Source: Butyrivibrio sp. VCD2006 (GTDB lineage Bacteria; Bacillota; Clostridia; Lachnospirales; Lachnospiraceae). From it: a DNA stretch of 64,000 nt. The notes under the pieces were generated by a model that was not told the origin of the DNA, ran no database searches, and worked only from the letters and a program-made list of their open reading frames with translations. The position numbers were made by a program, and so were the translations under genes. Numbering within the stretch: the first letter of the stretch is position 1; each line of letters begins with the position of its first letter. The DNA lies in NCBI RefSeq assembly GCF_000423925.1, contig NZ_AUIX01000037.1:1-64000 (forward strand), written 5' to 3'. This document shows positions 31,641 through 40,269 of this stretch, piece by piece.

Positions 31641-33209
31641 TCATGCCCATACTCCGAAGGATTGTGGACCGATTATCAGCTCATCTGTGGTCTTTTCGGA
31701 TTTTCCTATACCAAAGATGAGAGTACCTGTAACTGTGTTTACAATGTCACCATAAAGATCGTCTGAGGGAATCCGAACCTCCTCTGCGGAAGGATTTACA
31801 GCAAGAAGGAGATTGCCTCGTCTGTAAACAAGGACGCGCTCGTCCTTTCTTTCATAGACTACATCGAAATCAGCATCCGCCTGAAGGTCCTCATGCCCAT
31901 GACGAAGTGCGATAAGGCTTCTTACGGTGTGGAGGATTGAATCAGGGTCCTTCTCGGCTTCGGAAAGGCTTGGTGCATCTGCGGAGCTATCCTGTGGAAT
32001 GTAGAGTTTATCTGCAGGTGCGTCTGAGAAGCCAAAGTTTTTCTCGTTTTTATCCCACTGCATGGGTGAGCGTGAGCCGGTTCTTCCAAAGCCTCCTTCC
32101 TTGGTGCGAACCTCAGACAGATAACGCATCCCGATTTCGTCTCCGTAATAAAGGAAGGGAACTCCGGGCATTGTAAAGAAAAATGCGTAGGCAAGCTTAA
32201 TCTCTGAGATGTCCAAAGCTCTGGTAACTCTGGGAGTGTCGTGGTTACAGGTGATAAAGCTGATGTAGCCGTATTCTTTGGAACCTTCGTATTTGGGAAG
32301 GTAGTCTGCAAGGAAGCGCTGAGGACCATCGCCGCCATCCTTCTTGAAATAGCTGTGATCACCGCCTTCCGTCTCGCAGTCTCTTACGAGAACATTGTAG
32401 CCGTTTCCATGGTGATCGAGATAGAAGTCAGCGTGGAAACCATATTTAAGCGCGCACTCGGGGTTACACCACTCGGAAATAAGTGCTGCCTCCGGATAGT
32501 CATTATCCATCATCTCTCTGATATTGGTCCAGATTGCTCCGGTTGCACTTTTGACATCATCATCCTCTTTTACAAGAGAATCAGCCATATCCACTCTGAA
32601 ACCGTCACAGCCCTTATCAAGCCAGAAGCGCATGATATCCTTAAGAGCTTCTCTGGTTGCTATGCAGGAAGGGTGATCGACGGGAAGCTGCCATTTTTCA
32701 GTGATATTAAGAACGCCGTAATTAAGGGCGGGCTGGCACTTGAAGAAATTCAGCATGTAACAGCCGTCGCGCTCAGCTTCACCTCCGATATAGGGGTGAC
32801 CACCGATACCGCAAAAAGCGCCGTTAGTCCAGATATAGCGGTCAGAGAATTCGTTTCTGTCAGCTTCACAGCTTTTCTTAAACCACTCATGCTCCTCTGA
32901 GGTGTGACCGGGAACCAGATCTAAAAGGATCTTTATGCCCTTCTTGTGGGCCTCTTCGAAGAGTCTTACAAGGTCGTCGTTTGTTCCGTACCTAGGCGCT
33001 ACCTTCTTGTAATCACGCACATCATAGCCCGCATCCTTGAAGGGTGAATCGAAGAGGGGGTTGAGCCATATTGCATTACAACCAAGCCCCTTCACATAAT
33101 CGAGCTTTTCAATGATACCTTCGATATCGCCGATACCGTCCCCGTTGGTATCATTAAAGGATTGGGGATATATCTCATAAAATACTGCATCTTTTAACCA
33201 CGCCGGCAT
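31641..33209 (-). CDS. GH13 alpha-glucosidase/oligo-1,6-glucosidase-like enzyme
   Basis: The 522-residue cytoplasmic protein has no signal peptide. It has the GH13 barrel with the Ca-binding loop DTNGDGIGDIEGI near 21-33, DLVPGHTSEEH (region I), QPALNYG (region V, like the QPDLN group acting on alpha-1,6 or short alpha-1,4 glucosides), GFRVDMAD with the nucleophile Asp, ALISEWCNP with the acid/base Glu, and ITCNHDTPR with the third Asp. It is a likely intracellular hydrolase of maltodextrin or isomaltose-type oligosaccharides. AGGAGGGC precedes the start. Its upstream region contains AAAACGTTTT, a LacI/CcpA-like operator core near 33352. Confidence 0.9.
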   Translation of the reverse strand: MPAWLKDAVFYEIYPQSFNDTNGDGIGDIEGIIEKLDYVKGLGCNAIWLNPLFDSPFKDAGYDVRDYKKVAPRYGTNDDLVRLFEEAHKKGIKILLDLVPGHTSEEHEWFKKSCEADRNEFSDRYIWTNGAFCGIGGHPYIGGEAERDGCYMLNFFKCQPALNYGVLNITEKWQLPVDHPSCIATREALKDIMRFWLDKGCDGFRVDMADSLVKEDDDVKSATGAIWTNIREMMDNDYPEAALISEWCNPECALKYGFHADFYLDHHGNGYNVLVRDCETEGGDHSYFKKDGGDGPQRFLADYLPKYEGSKEYGYISFITCNHDTPRVTRALDISEIKLAYAFFFTMPGVPFLYYGDEIGMRYLSEVRTKEGGFGRTGSRSPMQWDKNEKNFGFSDAPADKLYIPQDSSADAPSLSEAEKDPDSILHTVRSLIALRHGHEDLQADADFDVVYERKDERVLVYRRGNLLLAVNPSAEEVRIPSDDLYGDIVNTVTGTLIFGIGKSEKTTDELIIGPQSFGVWA

Positions 33210-33287
33210 AATTATGCCCTCCTTCTATAAAAATAGATTGATTAAGTGCTTTCAAATTCTGTAAAAACAGATTGGAAAAACTGTTTA

Positions 33288-33320
33288 GGTAATCTGTTTA
33301 AAAAAGACTAAACAATTACC
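33288..33320 (-). promoter_or_regulatory. Leader hairpin upstream of the GH13 gene
   Basis: GGTAATCTGTTTA (33288-33300) pairs with TAAACAATTACC (33309-33320) with one bulged base. It lies about 80 bases upstream of the GH13 start and may be a leader structure or operator. The rest of the 373-base divergent gap is AT-rich. Confidence 0.4.
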
Positions 33321-33429
33321 TTGAAATTCCGCTCCAACACTTGCGGAAAACGTTTTTTTAAACACCTAACATTAAAGCATATATGTGAGGGTAAATTCAA
33401 GAATATTTTGTGAAATGATTTGCAATTAG

Positions 33430-33447
33430 TGTTAGCAAATGCTAACA
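33430..33447. promoter_or_regulatory. Inverted repeat upstream of the ZIP gene (possible DtxR/MntR-type operator)
   Basis: TGTTAGCAAATGCTAACA is a perfect 7-4-7 palindrome containing TTAG(N6)CTAA, the arrangement bound by DtxR/IdeR-type metal repressors. It lies about 135 bases before the ZIP transporter start. Confidence 0.45.
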
Positions 33448-33582
33448 TATATCAATGTATTATATTGTGTTCAATCAATTTAAATGATAAAATATATCAA
33501 AAAAAGGTATTATTTTTGAGATATTTTATCAGTTGAAATAGGAATATAGTCAGAGAAAATCTATTATAGAGGTAATTTGCTT

Positions 33583-34365
33583 ATGAATATGGATACTGTT
33601 ATTGGAATTTTAATACCGTTTGTAGGAACCGCTCTTGGCTCGGCCTTAGTTATGTTCATGAAAAGGGAACTTGATACGCAGGTGCAGCGAGCGCTGACAG
33701 GCTTTGCCAGCGGAGTCATGGTGGCGGCTTCGATCTGGAGTCTTATTGTGCCGGCTCTTGATCAGGCAGAGGGCATGGGAAAGCTTTCATTTTTACCCGT
33801 TGCTGTGGGCTTCTGGCTTGGAATTTTATTCCTGCTGTTACTGGATAGCGTAATACCGCATTTGCACATGAATGCGGAGAAGGCTGAGGGTCCTAAGTCA
33901 AAACTGCAGCGAACAACCATGATGGTTCTTGCCGTTGCACTTCATAACATTCCCGAGGGAATGGCAGTTGGTGTTGTATATGCCGGCTTCTTGTCAGGCA
34001 ATTCTTATGTGTCCGCGGGCGGAGCGCTGGCGTTGTCCATTGGTATTGCCATTCAGAACTTCCCCGAGGGAGCGATTATTTCTATGCCGCTTCACGCCAA
34101 TGGAAAGACCAAGTTCAGGGCTTTCCTTGACGGTGTTTTGTCAGGTGCCGTGGAACCAATCGGTGCACTTCTTACAATTTTTGCCTCAGGACTAATCGTA
34201 CCTGCGATGCCTTATCTTCTCAGCTTCGCCGCCGGCGCGATGATGTACGTCGTTGTCGAGGAGCTGATTCCCGAGATGTCAGAGGGCGAACATTCAAACA
34301 TCGGAGTTCTTATGTTTTCACTTGGATTTACACTTATGATGGCGCTGGATGTTGCGCTTGGATAA
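33583..34365 (+). CDS. ZIP-family zinc/divalent metal transporter
   Basis: The 260-residue protein has eight hydrophobic segments and both ZIP metal-site motifs: ALHNIPEGMAVGV in helix 4 and IQNFPEGAIISMP in helix 5, plus EELIPEMSEG in helix 7. ZIP proteins take metal into the cytoplasm, usually zinc. The ATG at 33583 follows AGAGGTAATTTG; the TTG at 33577 is less likely. It heads the zinc-related group that continues with the ABC transporter at 35125. Confidence 0.92.
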   Translation: MNMDTVIGILIPFVGTALGSALVMFMKRELDTQVQRALTGFASGVMVAASIWSLIVPALDQAEGMGKLSFLPVAVGFWLGILFLLLLDSVIPHLHMNAEKAEGPKSKLQRTTMMVLAVALHNIPEGMAVGVVYAGFLSGNSYVSAGGALALSIGIAIQNFPEGAIISMPLHANGKTKFRAFLDGVLSGAVEPIGALLTIFASGLIVPAMPYLLSFAAGAMMYVVVEELIPEMSEGEHSNIGVLMFSLGFTLMMALDVALG

Positions 34366-34387
34366 AATATAAAATTTCCATATCAAT

Positions 34388-34523
34388 GTCACCGGGGCAC
34401 CGAACAGGCTTATTTCTTACTTTCGTGCCTCAGAACATTCCAAAATCACACATATAAACATAGGCAGATTTTGTAATTTCGGCATAGAAAGTAAGAAATA
34501 AGCCTGTTCGGTGCCCCGGTGAC
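34388..34523. repeat. Long-inverted-repeat element, copy B
   Basis: Perfect 37-bp arms (34388-34424 and 34487-34523) begin GTCACCGGGGCACCGAACAG. The 62-base centre contains ATAGGCAGATTTTGTAATTT. The reverse complement of 34441-34512 is about 90% identical to 21886-21957 of copy A, so these are two members of one dispersed element family. No ORF is present. Confidence 0.9.
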
Positions 34524-34604
34524 AATGATATTAGAATATATCCAAAAGAGACCAAGGCTTAGTGTCTTTTCGGGTATGAGAAGTTTTAGAAAAATAGTGT
34601 TTCG

Positions 34605-34634
34605 TTGACAGAATTGGCGACATGGTAATATAAT
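34605..34634 (+). promoter_or_regulatory. Promoter of the small Cys-rich membrane gene
   Basis: TTGACA at 34605-34610, an 18-base spacer and TATAAT at 34629-34634. Flanking TTGGC and GCCAA form a spaced inverted repeat that could be an operator. Confidence 0.7.
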
Positions 34635-34660
34635 GAAGCCAATTTTGGAGGAAACCGTAG

Positions 34661-34984
34661 TTGGATATTAGAAGATTTCTTGGGAAAAGAAATAGCATGA
34701 TAGAAACTATGATTGCCATGCTCGGTATGGCAATGCTTGTTGTCGTGCTTTTTTCCGCAGTCTTTGTAGCATCCGAATCACAGCATGACTGTGATGGAGA
34801 TGAGTGCCCTATATGTGCGGTACTTCAGCAGTGTGAGAATAACCTTAACCAGCTGGGAAGCGGAATTGTGCCGCTTGCAGTGGCTGTTATGGTTGTTTTC
34901 TATCTTATTGCCGGAGTGTCTGATTCCGGTGTATTTCGCATTTTTTCCACACCCGTTTCAAATATGGTGAGACTGAACAATTAA
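34661..34984 (+). CDS. Small membrane protein with Cys/Asp-rich metal-like loop
   Basis: I place the start at TTG 34661 (GGAGG 10 bases upstream); the ATG at 34697 is an alternative. The 107 residues have two membrane helices (about 16-38 and 68-90) separated by an extracytoplasmic loop HDCDGDECPICAVLQQCENN, rich in Cys, His and Asp with a CxxC motif. It precedes the zinc-binding lipoprotein gene by 140 bases, so it may take part in metal uptake or sensing. I do not recognise a family. Confidence 0.65.
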   Translation: MDIRRFLGKRNSMIETMIAMLGMAMLVVVLFSAVFVASESQHDCDGDECPICAVLQQCENNLNQLGSGIVPLAVAVMVVFYLIAGVSDSGVFRIFSTPVSNMVRLNN

Positions 34985-35124
34985 GGTAGAGAAGCTGTTT
35001 TTGTACCTTTTTTTGTCATGTCAAAATTTACGGCCTTACTATGCACATTCATAAGTTTTTGCAGCTTTTATGCTTTGTGTAGAGAGAATAAGGCTTAATA
35101 ATCATATTTGGAGGAAAAGTTAAT

Positions 35125-36162
35125 ATGAAAAAATTTATATCTGTAACTGCGTTTGCAATGGCATCATTGCTTGTTTTTTCTGCGTGCGGAAATGTACAGG
35201 CCAAAGAAAATAGTGAGGGCAGCAGGTTAAAGATCGTTACCACTATTTTTCCTGAGTATGACTGGGTATGTCAGATTCTTGGGGATAAAAAGGATGATGC
35301 CGATGTTTTCATGCTTCTTGATAACGGAGTGGACCTTCACAGCTATCAGCCTACTGCAGAGGATATCATGAACATTGCTGATTGTGACATGTTCATATAT
35401 GTTGGCGGCGAGTCTGATGAATGGGTTGAGGATGCACTTAAGGAGAAGGTCAACGACAACATGAAGGTCATAAATCTCCTTGAGGTTCTGGGCGACAAGG
35501 TTAAGGAAGAGGAGCTCGTTGAGGGCATGGAAGGCGAAGAAGAGGAAGACGGAGAAGCGTCCGATGCTGAGTCTGAAAACGCCGAAGATGCAGAGGATTC
35601 AGAAGAGGAGGAAATCGAGTACGACGAGCATGTATGGCTCTCTCTTAAGAATACGGAGATAATCGCTAGTGAGATTGCTGCTGAGCTTGAAGCTCTGGAT
35701 CCTGACAACAGCGATGTTTACATTGAGAATGCGGCTTCTTACGTGAAGGAGCTTGAGGCACTGGATGCGGAATATGAAAAGGTGGTTTCAGAGGCGGACG
35801 TTAAGACTGTTCTTTTCGGAGACAGATTCCCCTTCAGATATCTGACAGATGATTACGATCTCGATTACTATGCAGCATTTGTAGGATGCTCCGCAGAGAC
35901 AGAGGCAAGTTTTGAAACAATTGTTTTTCTTGCTGATAAGGTTGATGCACTTGGGCTTAAGAGCGTACTTACCATCGAGGGTGCAGATCACAAGATTGCT
36001 GACACAATCGTTCAGAACACAAAAACCAAGGATCAGCAGATTCTTACCATGGATTCAATGCAGAGCACAACCTCAAAGGATGTGGCAGGCGGCGCAAGCT
36101 ACCTGCAGATCATGAAGGACAACCTTGAGGTTCTCAGTGAGGCACTTGGAGCTGTGAACTAA
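35125..36162 (+). CDS. znuA: Zinc-type ABC transporter substrate-binding lipoprotein with acidic loop
   Basis: The 345-residue protein has a lipoprotein signal ending LLVFSACGN and the A-1 type fold: TTIFPEYDWVCQILG, GVDLHSYQPTAEDI (first His ligand) and DEHVWLS (second His). Family members usually have a His-rich loop between these; here residues about 134-170 are instead a Glu/Asp run (EGEEEEDGEASDAESENAED). The third ligand region reads FGDRFPFRYLTDDY, with Arg where many homologues have His. The ATPase and permease follow, so function in zinc or manganese uptake is well supported. Confidence 0.88.
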   Translation: MKKFISVTAFAMASLLVFSACGNVQAKENSEGSRLKIVTTIFPEYDWVCQILGDKKDDADVFMLLDNGVDLHSYQPTAEDIMNIADCDMFIYVGGESDEWVEDALKEKVNDNMKVINLLEVLGDKVKEEELVEGMEGEEEEDGEASDAESENAEDAEDSEEEEIEYDEHVWLSLKNTEIIASEIAAELEALDPDNSDVYIENAASYVKELEALDAEYEKVVSEADVKTVLFGDRFPFRYLTDDYDLDYYAAFVGCSAETEASFETIVFLADKVDALGLKSVLTIEGADHKIADTIVQNTKTKDQQILTMDSMQSTTSKDVAGGASYLQIMKDNLEVLSEALGAVN

Positions 36163-36288
36163 TTTGCTGATAAGTAAAAGTTCCGGTTTGAAAGCACTAT
36201 ATGAAGAAAAACTAAGCTGCTTACTTAAAATGTTTTTTGAAATTACAAGCTTTATGGGATTTGAATTTGGAATTTGAAAGGAAATAGT

Positions 36289-36957
36289 ATGGCACTGCTA
36301 ACTGTAAAAAATCTTGCTATCGGATATGACTCCGGTGTTGTTGCAAAGGACCTGAATTTTGAGGTGAATGCGGGAGATTACCTTTGTATAACGGGAGAAA
36401 ACGGTTCGGGAAAATCCACTTTGATGAAGACACTTCTTGGGCTTTCAGAGAAGCTAGGAGGAGAGATCATTTTCGGTGATGGATTAAAGAAAACCGAGGT
36501 GGGATATCTTCCGCAGCAGACGATGATTCAGAGGGATTTCCCTGCGTCTGTAAAGGAGATTGTTTTGTCCGGCGCACAGGCAGGTATGGGATTTAGGCCT
36601 TTTTATAATGCAAGGGAGAAGGAGAGAGCCCGGATAAGCATGGAGAAAATGGGAATCTCTGACCTTGCAGGGCGGTGCTACAGGGAGCTTTCGGGAGGGC
36701 AGCAGCAGAGAGTCCTCCTGGCAAGAGCCCTTCTTGCAGCGGATAAGATTCTGTTTCTTGACGAGCCGGTTTCGGGTCTTGATCCTGATGCAACGATTAA
36801 GATGTATGAACTGATAAAGATGCTTAACCGCGAAGGTATGGCCATCGTTATGATTTCACACGATGTTCGCGAGGTGAAAAAGTACGCGAGCCACATTCTT
36901 CATTTTGGGGATGAGGTTTCATTTGAAAAGCGAAAGGAGATGGCTATCTGTGGATAA
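36289..36957 (+). CDS. znuC: Zinc-type ABC transporter ATPase
   Basis: The 222-residue ATPase has Walker A GENGSGKST near residues 36-44, signature LSGGQQQRVLLARAL, Walker B ILFLDEPVSGLD and the switch His of VMISHDVREV. The ATG at 36289 follows GAAAGGAAAT; the upstream TTG is unlikely. It powers the permease, whose GTG start lies within the last eight bases of this gene, so translation is coupled. Confidence 0.93.
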   Translation: MALLTVKNLAIGYDSGVVAKDLNFEVNAGDYLCITGENGSGKSTLMKTLLGLSEKLGGEIIFGDGLKKTEVGYLPQQTMIQRDFPASVKEIVLSGAQAGMGFRPFYNAREKERARISMEKMGISDLAGRCYRELSGGQQQRVLLARALLAADKILFLDEPVSGLDPDATIKMYELIKMLNREGMAIVMISHDVREVKKYASHILHFGDEVSFEKRKEMAICG

Positions 36958-37831
36958 TCTGAGAATAATATGTATGCAGGCATCTTTTGCTGAAAAGATA
37001 ATCATGTATATGCAATATCCCTTCGTGAGATATGCGCTTATTGTGGGGACGCTTATAGCTCTGTGCTCATCCCTTCTTGGAGTGACGCTTGTATTAAAGC
37101 GCTTTTCATTTATAGGTGACGGCTTATCGCACGTGGCCTTTGGAGGCGTTGCCATAGCCAGCATTTTAAATATGACAAATAAAATGGTGCTGGTTTTACC
37201 GGTGACAATAATATGTGCGATTTTGCTCCTTAGAACCGGACAGAATACGAAGATAAAGGGTGATGCGGCGATTGCCGTGATATCAGTTGCGGCGCTGGCC
37301 TTTGGATATCTTATGATGAATGTTTTTGGGACCAGTGCGAATCTCACGGGAGATGTGTGCTCGACGCTTTTTGGATCGACCTCTATTTTGACGCTGACAC
37401 TGCCGGAGGTGTGGCTTTGCGTGGTGCTTTCATTACTGGTTGTCTGCCTCTTCATTCTCTTTTATAACAGGCTGTTTGCGGTGACCTTTGATGAGAGTTT
37501 TGCAAGAGCTGTGGGCACTAAGGTGGAGGCCTACAATCTACTGATAGCAATCGTGATTGCGGTTATAATCGTGCTTGCCATGAATCTTGTGGGCTCTCTT
37601 CTTATATCAGCGCTCATAATTTTTCCTGCGCTCTCGGCACTGAGGATTTTTGGTAGCTTTAAAAAGGTAACTGTTTTTGCTGCTTTATTGTCTGTTACCA
37701 GTGCACTTGTGGGGATTCTTATTTCAATTGTTGCAGGGACTCCTGTGGGCTCAACAATAGTTGCCGTGCAGGCTGTGGTCTTTGCAGGGTGCTATATTAT
37801 GGGCTCAGTCATGAAAGGGGTGCTGATATGA
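36950..37831 (+). CDS. znuB: Zinc-type ABC transporter permease
   Basis: The ABC-3 family permease has about eight membrane helices; RFSFIGDGLSHVAFGGVAIA is the characteristic coupling segment near the start. I chose GTG 36950, which has AGGAGA nine bases upstream; ATG 36974 is an alternative. The 293-residue length is normal. It overlaps znuC by 8 bases and the next lipoprotein gene by 4 (ATGA). Confidence 0.9.
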   Translation: MDNLRIICMQASFAEKIIMYMQYPFVRYALIVGTLIALCSSLLGVTLVLKRFSFIGDGLSHVAFGGVAIASILNMTNKMVLVLPVTIICAILLLRTGQNTKIKGDAAIAVISVAALAFGYLMMNVFGTSANLTGDVCSTLFGSTSILTLTLPEVWLCVVLSLLVVCLFILFYNRLFAVTFDESFARAVGTKVEAYNLLIAIVIAVIIVLAMNLVGSLLISALIIFPALSALRIFGSFKKVTVFAALLSVTSALVGILISIVAGTPVGSTIVAVQAVVFAGCYIMGSVMKGVLI

Positions 37832-38511
37832 AAAGTGGAAAAGGGTTTGATGGTGAGACTATTTCTTTAAAAAAACCGGTAAGAATTTTGATCGTTTTTG
37901 GACTCGTGTGTTTGCCGATTTTTGGCTGCGGGAAGAGTGATTCAGTAAAAACAGTTGCAACACCTGAGCAAATTGATGTTAATAGCATTTTGGAAGGTGC
38001 ATCAGATGATGTTACAAAAACGGATGCTGATAATATTGTTGAAAACAGCTCAGATACTGCAACTCAGGCTAGTATAGCAGATGATAGTGAATTAACTGCT
38101 GTTGCATCAGAAGATTCTACAACTCAGGCGGATATATCTGCGACTAATTCTTCAGAAAATGATACGCAGGCGGACCCTTCCGTAGATGTGGATCTGACTG
38201 CGCTTTCAGCTACAATGGTGTATTCCGAAGTTTTCCAGATGATGTATTATCCCGAGGACTATGTAGGCAAAACTGTGAAAATGGAGGGACTCTACGACCA
38301 TTTCCATGATGATTCCACAGGGAAGGACTACTATGCCTGCATAATTCAGGATGCGACTGCCTGCTGTGCCCAGGGGATAGAGTTTCAGCTTTCCGACGGT
38401 GAGTATCCCGCGGATTCCACAAACGATGTGGCAGTCAGGGGAACCTTTGAAATATATGAAGAAAATGGCGCAAAATACTGCACTCTTATGGATGCGGAGC
38501 TCGTGGAATGA
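37828..38511 (+). CDS. Lipoprotein translated with the zinc transporter
   Basis: The ATG at 37828 overlaps the permease stop (ATGA). The 227-residue protein has a basic start and a lipobox ending LPIFGCGKSD, a long Thr/Asp/Ser-rich linker, and a C-terminal domain of about 100 residues with KTVKMEGLYDHFHDD and IIQDATACCAQGIEFQ. This CC-x-x-G segment resembles the C-terminal domain of TIGR03943-type proteins. Coupling to the permease implies a role in metal handling at the outer face, perhaps with the Cys pair and His residues as ligands. Confidence 0.72.
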   Translation: MKSGKGFDGETISLKKPVRILIVFGLVCLPIFGCGKSDSVKTVATPEQIDVNSILEGASDDVTKTDADNIVENSSDTATQASIADDSELTAVASEDSTTQADISATNSSENDTQADPSVDVDLTALSATMVYSEVFQMMYYPEDYVGKTVKMEGLYDHFHDDSTGKDYYACIIQDATACCAQGIEFQLSDGEYPADSTNDVAVRGTFEIYEENGAKYCTLMDAELVE

Positions 38512-38516
38512 TATAG

Positions 38517-38699
38517 TATGCAAGTGCGATTACGATTGGCGGCGTTTTTTCAAATCTTGTAAGCGGAGTTATTCTGGATAACTGGAACATAAAAGTGATG
38601 CTTCTTACGGGGAGCCTTGTCTGCGCGGCCGGAGTGGTGGTGACATTTGTTGCTATGACGAGACTTCCGCATTATGTTGGTAGTCCTGATAGGAATTGA
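38517..38699 (+). pseudogene. C-terminal fragment of an MFS-like transporter
   Basis: In frame, 60 residues read ASAITIGGVFSNLVSG, then VILDNWNIKVMLLTGSLVC and CAAGVVVTFVAMTRLPHYVG, ending in TGA. These are two membrane helices resembling the last pair of an MFS permease. A TAG stop lies at 38514 and there is no start codon or ribosome binding site, so this is a remnant, probably left when the upstream sequence was replaced. The remaining gap to 38881 has no clear gene. Confidence 0.55.
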
Positions 38700-38881
38700 A
38701 ACCGGGAGTCTTAATAATAACAATATATGATCATTATTTAGCATTTTTCTGAAAGAATTATGTAAACAAAGTTGCTATAATAATCCTCTGGGTATAGAAA
38801 AAATCGTGTTTTGACCATAAAAAAGCTAAGTTTGCAGTGCTTTTTATGACCGGAGCTATGTACTAAGGAGGATTATTTTTT

Positions 38882-39733
38882 ATGGATTACGTTTTTGAGA
38901 TGCCTGCGGAAATGCTGCAGGAGACAGATAAAAAGGGAACTGTGGAGCGCTTTGAGTATGACACATTTACCTACGATGAGGAGAATAAGCCGCTTCATAA
39001 GGGCGCATGGGTTTACCGGCCCTATGGCTATGACAAGTCAGTAAAATACAACGTGCTCTATCTTCTTCACGGAGGCGGATTCACTGAGGAGTGGTGGCTT
39101 CAGATGTTCCCGGATACAGTGACAATCCTGGATAATATGTTTGAGAAAAATCTCTGCGAGCCCTGCATTGTCGTTACACCTACTTTCTATCATGGTGATG
39201 ATGACAAGCACACCAAGGATGAAGGACGCTGCGAGAATTTCAGACACGAGCTCAGAAAGGACCTCATTCCTGCTATCGAGAGCAAGTATTCCACTTTTGC
39301 TGAGGGTGATGTTTCAGAGGAGAACCTTATAAAAACTCGCTCCCACAGAGCTTTTGCCGGACTTTCACTTGGTTCCATGACAACCTACAGGGCTGCTTTT
39401 TACAATAACTTCGACCTGTTTTCATGGTATGGACCGTTCTCCGGCTGCTGCGGTCCCTTCGGAGATCACGACAAGGAAGTTAAGAGAATCTGTGAGACTC
39501 TTGAAAATGGCTACAAGAACGGCTACGAGCTTGACTACATGTTCTGCGCTAACGGCGACGCTGACATCGCATTTGAGGAGCACAAGGACATCATGGGCAG
39601 AGCTGTTGCAGAGAGCAAGTATCTCGAGCAGGGCAAGAACTACGATTTCTTCATTGTTCCTGGAGGCGTGCATGACATGAAGGCTTGGCAGCTTCACATG
39701 TACCATGCACTGCAGATTTTCTTTAAGAAGTGA
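38882..39733 (+). CDS. CE1-type carbohydrate esterase (feruloyl/acetylxylan esterase-like)
   Basis: The 283-residue alpha/beta hydrolase has the oxyanion segment VLYLLHGGGFTEEWW near 58-72, NFRHELRKDLIPAIESKYS near 120-138, nucleophile Ser in FAGLSLGSMTTYRA near 160-173, Asp in ANGDADIAFEEH and His in VPGGVHDMKAW. It matches the esterase domains of XynZ-like enzymes that remove feruloyl or acetyl groups from xylan. There is no signal peptide, so it would act on imported oligosaccharides. AAGGAGGATT precedes the start and a hairpin terminator follows. Confidence 0.88.
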   Translation: MDYVFEMPAEMLQETDKKGTVERFEYDTFTYDEENKPLHKGAWVYRPYGYDKSVKYNVLYLLHGGGFTEEWWLQMFPDTVTILDNMFEKNLCEPCIVVTPTFYHGDDDKHTKDEGRCENFRHELRKDLIPAIESKYSTFAEGDVSEENLIKTRSHRAFAGLSLGSMTTYRAAFYNNFDLFSWYGPFSGCCGPFGDHDKEVKRICETLENGYKNGYELDYMFCANGDADIAFEEHKDIMGRAVAESKYLEQGKNYDFFIVPGGVHDMKAWQLHMYHALQIFFKK

Positions 39734-39772
39734 TGAAAACTTGAATTTTCGATTTGAAAATATAACAATGTG

Positions 39773-39801
39773 AAAGGCGGAGGAATCAAACCTCCGCCTT
39801 T
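39773..39801 (+). terminator. Hairpin terminator after the CE1 esterase
   Basis: AAAGGCGGAGG pairs perfectly with CCTCCGCCTTT around AATCAAA. The T-run is short (TTTAC). The right part overlaps the end of the remnant at 39786. Confidence 0.65.
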
Positions 39802-39926
39802 ACTACGTCAATATCCAGTAATTCTTTAATTGCTTCCGGATTTAAACTGCCTTCTTTAACTACTTCCGGCTTTAAATTGCCTTCTTTAATTACTTCCGGC
39901 TTTAAATTGCCTTCTTCAACTAAATC
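39786..39926 (-). pseudogene. C-terminal remnant of a second Rpn/PDDEXK transposase
   Basis: On the minus strand the frame reads DLVEEGNLKPEVIKEG, then GNLKPEVVKE, GSLNPEAIKE and LLDIDVVKAEV before a stop. The intact protein at 40701 ends DLIEEGNLKPEVIKELM, so this is the tail of a homologue in the opposite orientation, with the GNLKPEVIKE unit (30 bases) amplified three times. The rest of that gene is gone; the next upstream codon before the remnant is soon a stop. Confidence 0.7.
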
Positions 39927-39940
39927 CGGATAGTCAGGTT

Positions 39941-40132
39941 TTAGACTCTTCCACGAAGATCAAAGTAATCCTCAACTGCACTGTAAACGCCATCATTGTT
40001 GCTCTCTTCGGTTACAACTAAAGCAACTTTATTATTGTGTGTCTCATATATTCTTCCGCATACTGCTATAGATGCGATAAGAACTGCTGCAAATGCTCCG
40101 ATTACGATACCTTTGATAACGTTTGATTTCAT
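39941..40132 (-). CDS. Small membrane protein (63 aa)
   Basis: An ATG preceded by AAGGGAGATTAAAAG starts 63 residues: a basic N-terminus, one membrane helix (GIVIGAFAAVLIASIAVC) and a polar C-terminal half (ETHNNKVALVVTEESNNDG ... DYFDLRGRV). Nothing known is recognised. The stop lies 15 bases before the Rpn remnant on the same strand. Confidence 0.6.
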   Translation of the reverse strand: MKSNVIKGIVIGAFAAVLIASIAVCGRIYETHNNKVALVVTEESNNDGVYSAVEDYFDLRGRV

Positions 40133-40269
40133 CTTTTAATCTCCCTTGGAATCCACTAATTATTTCATTTATGTTTGTTACTTGGTTTTGTGTCTTTCGA
40201 TAATGTAATAGTAGCAGTCACCTTATCACAGTTTTATCACACGAGGGGAGCTTCATTATTAGAACGGCT

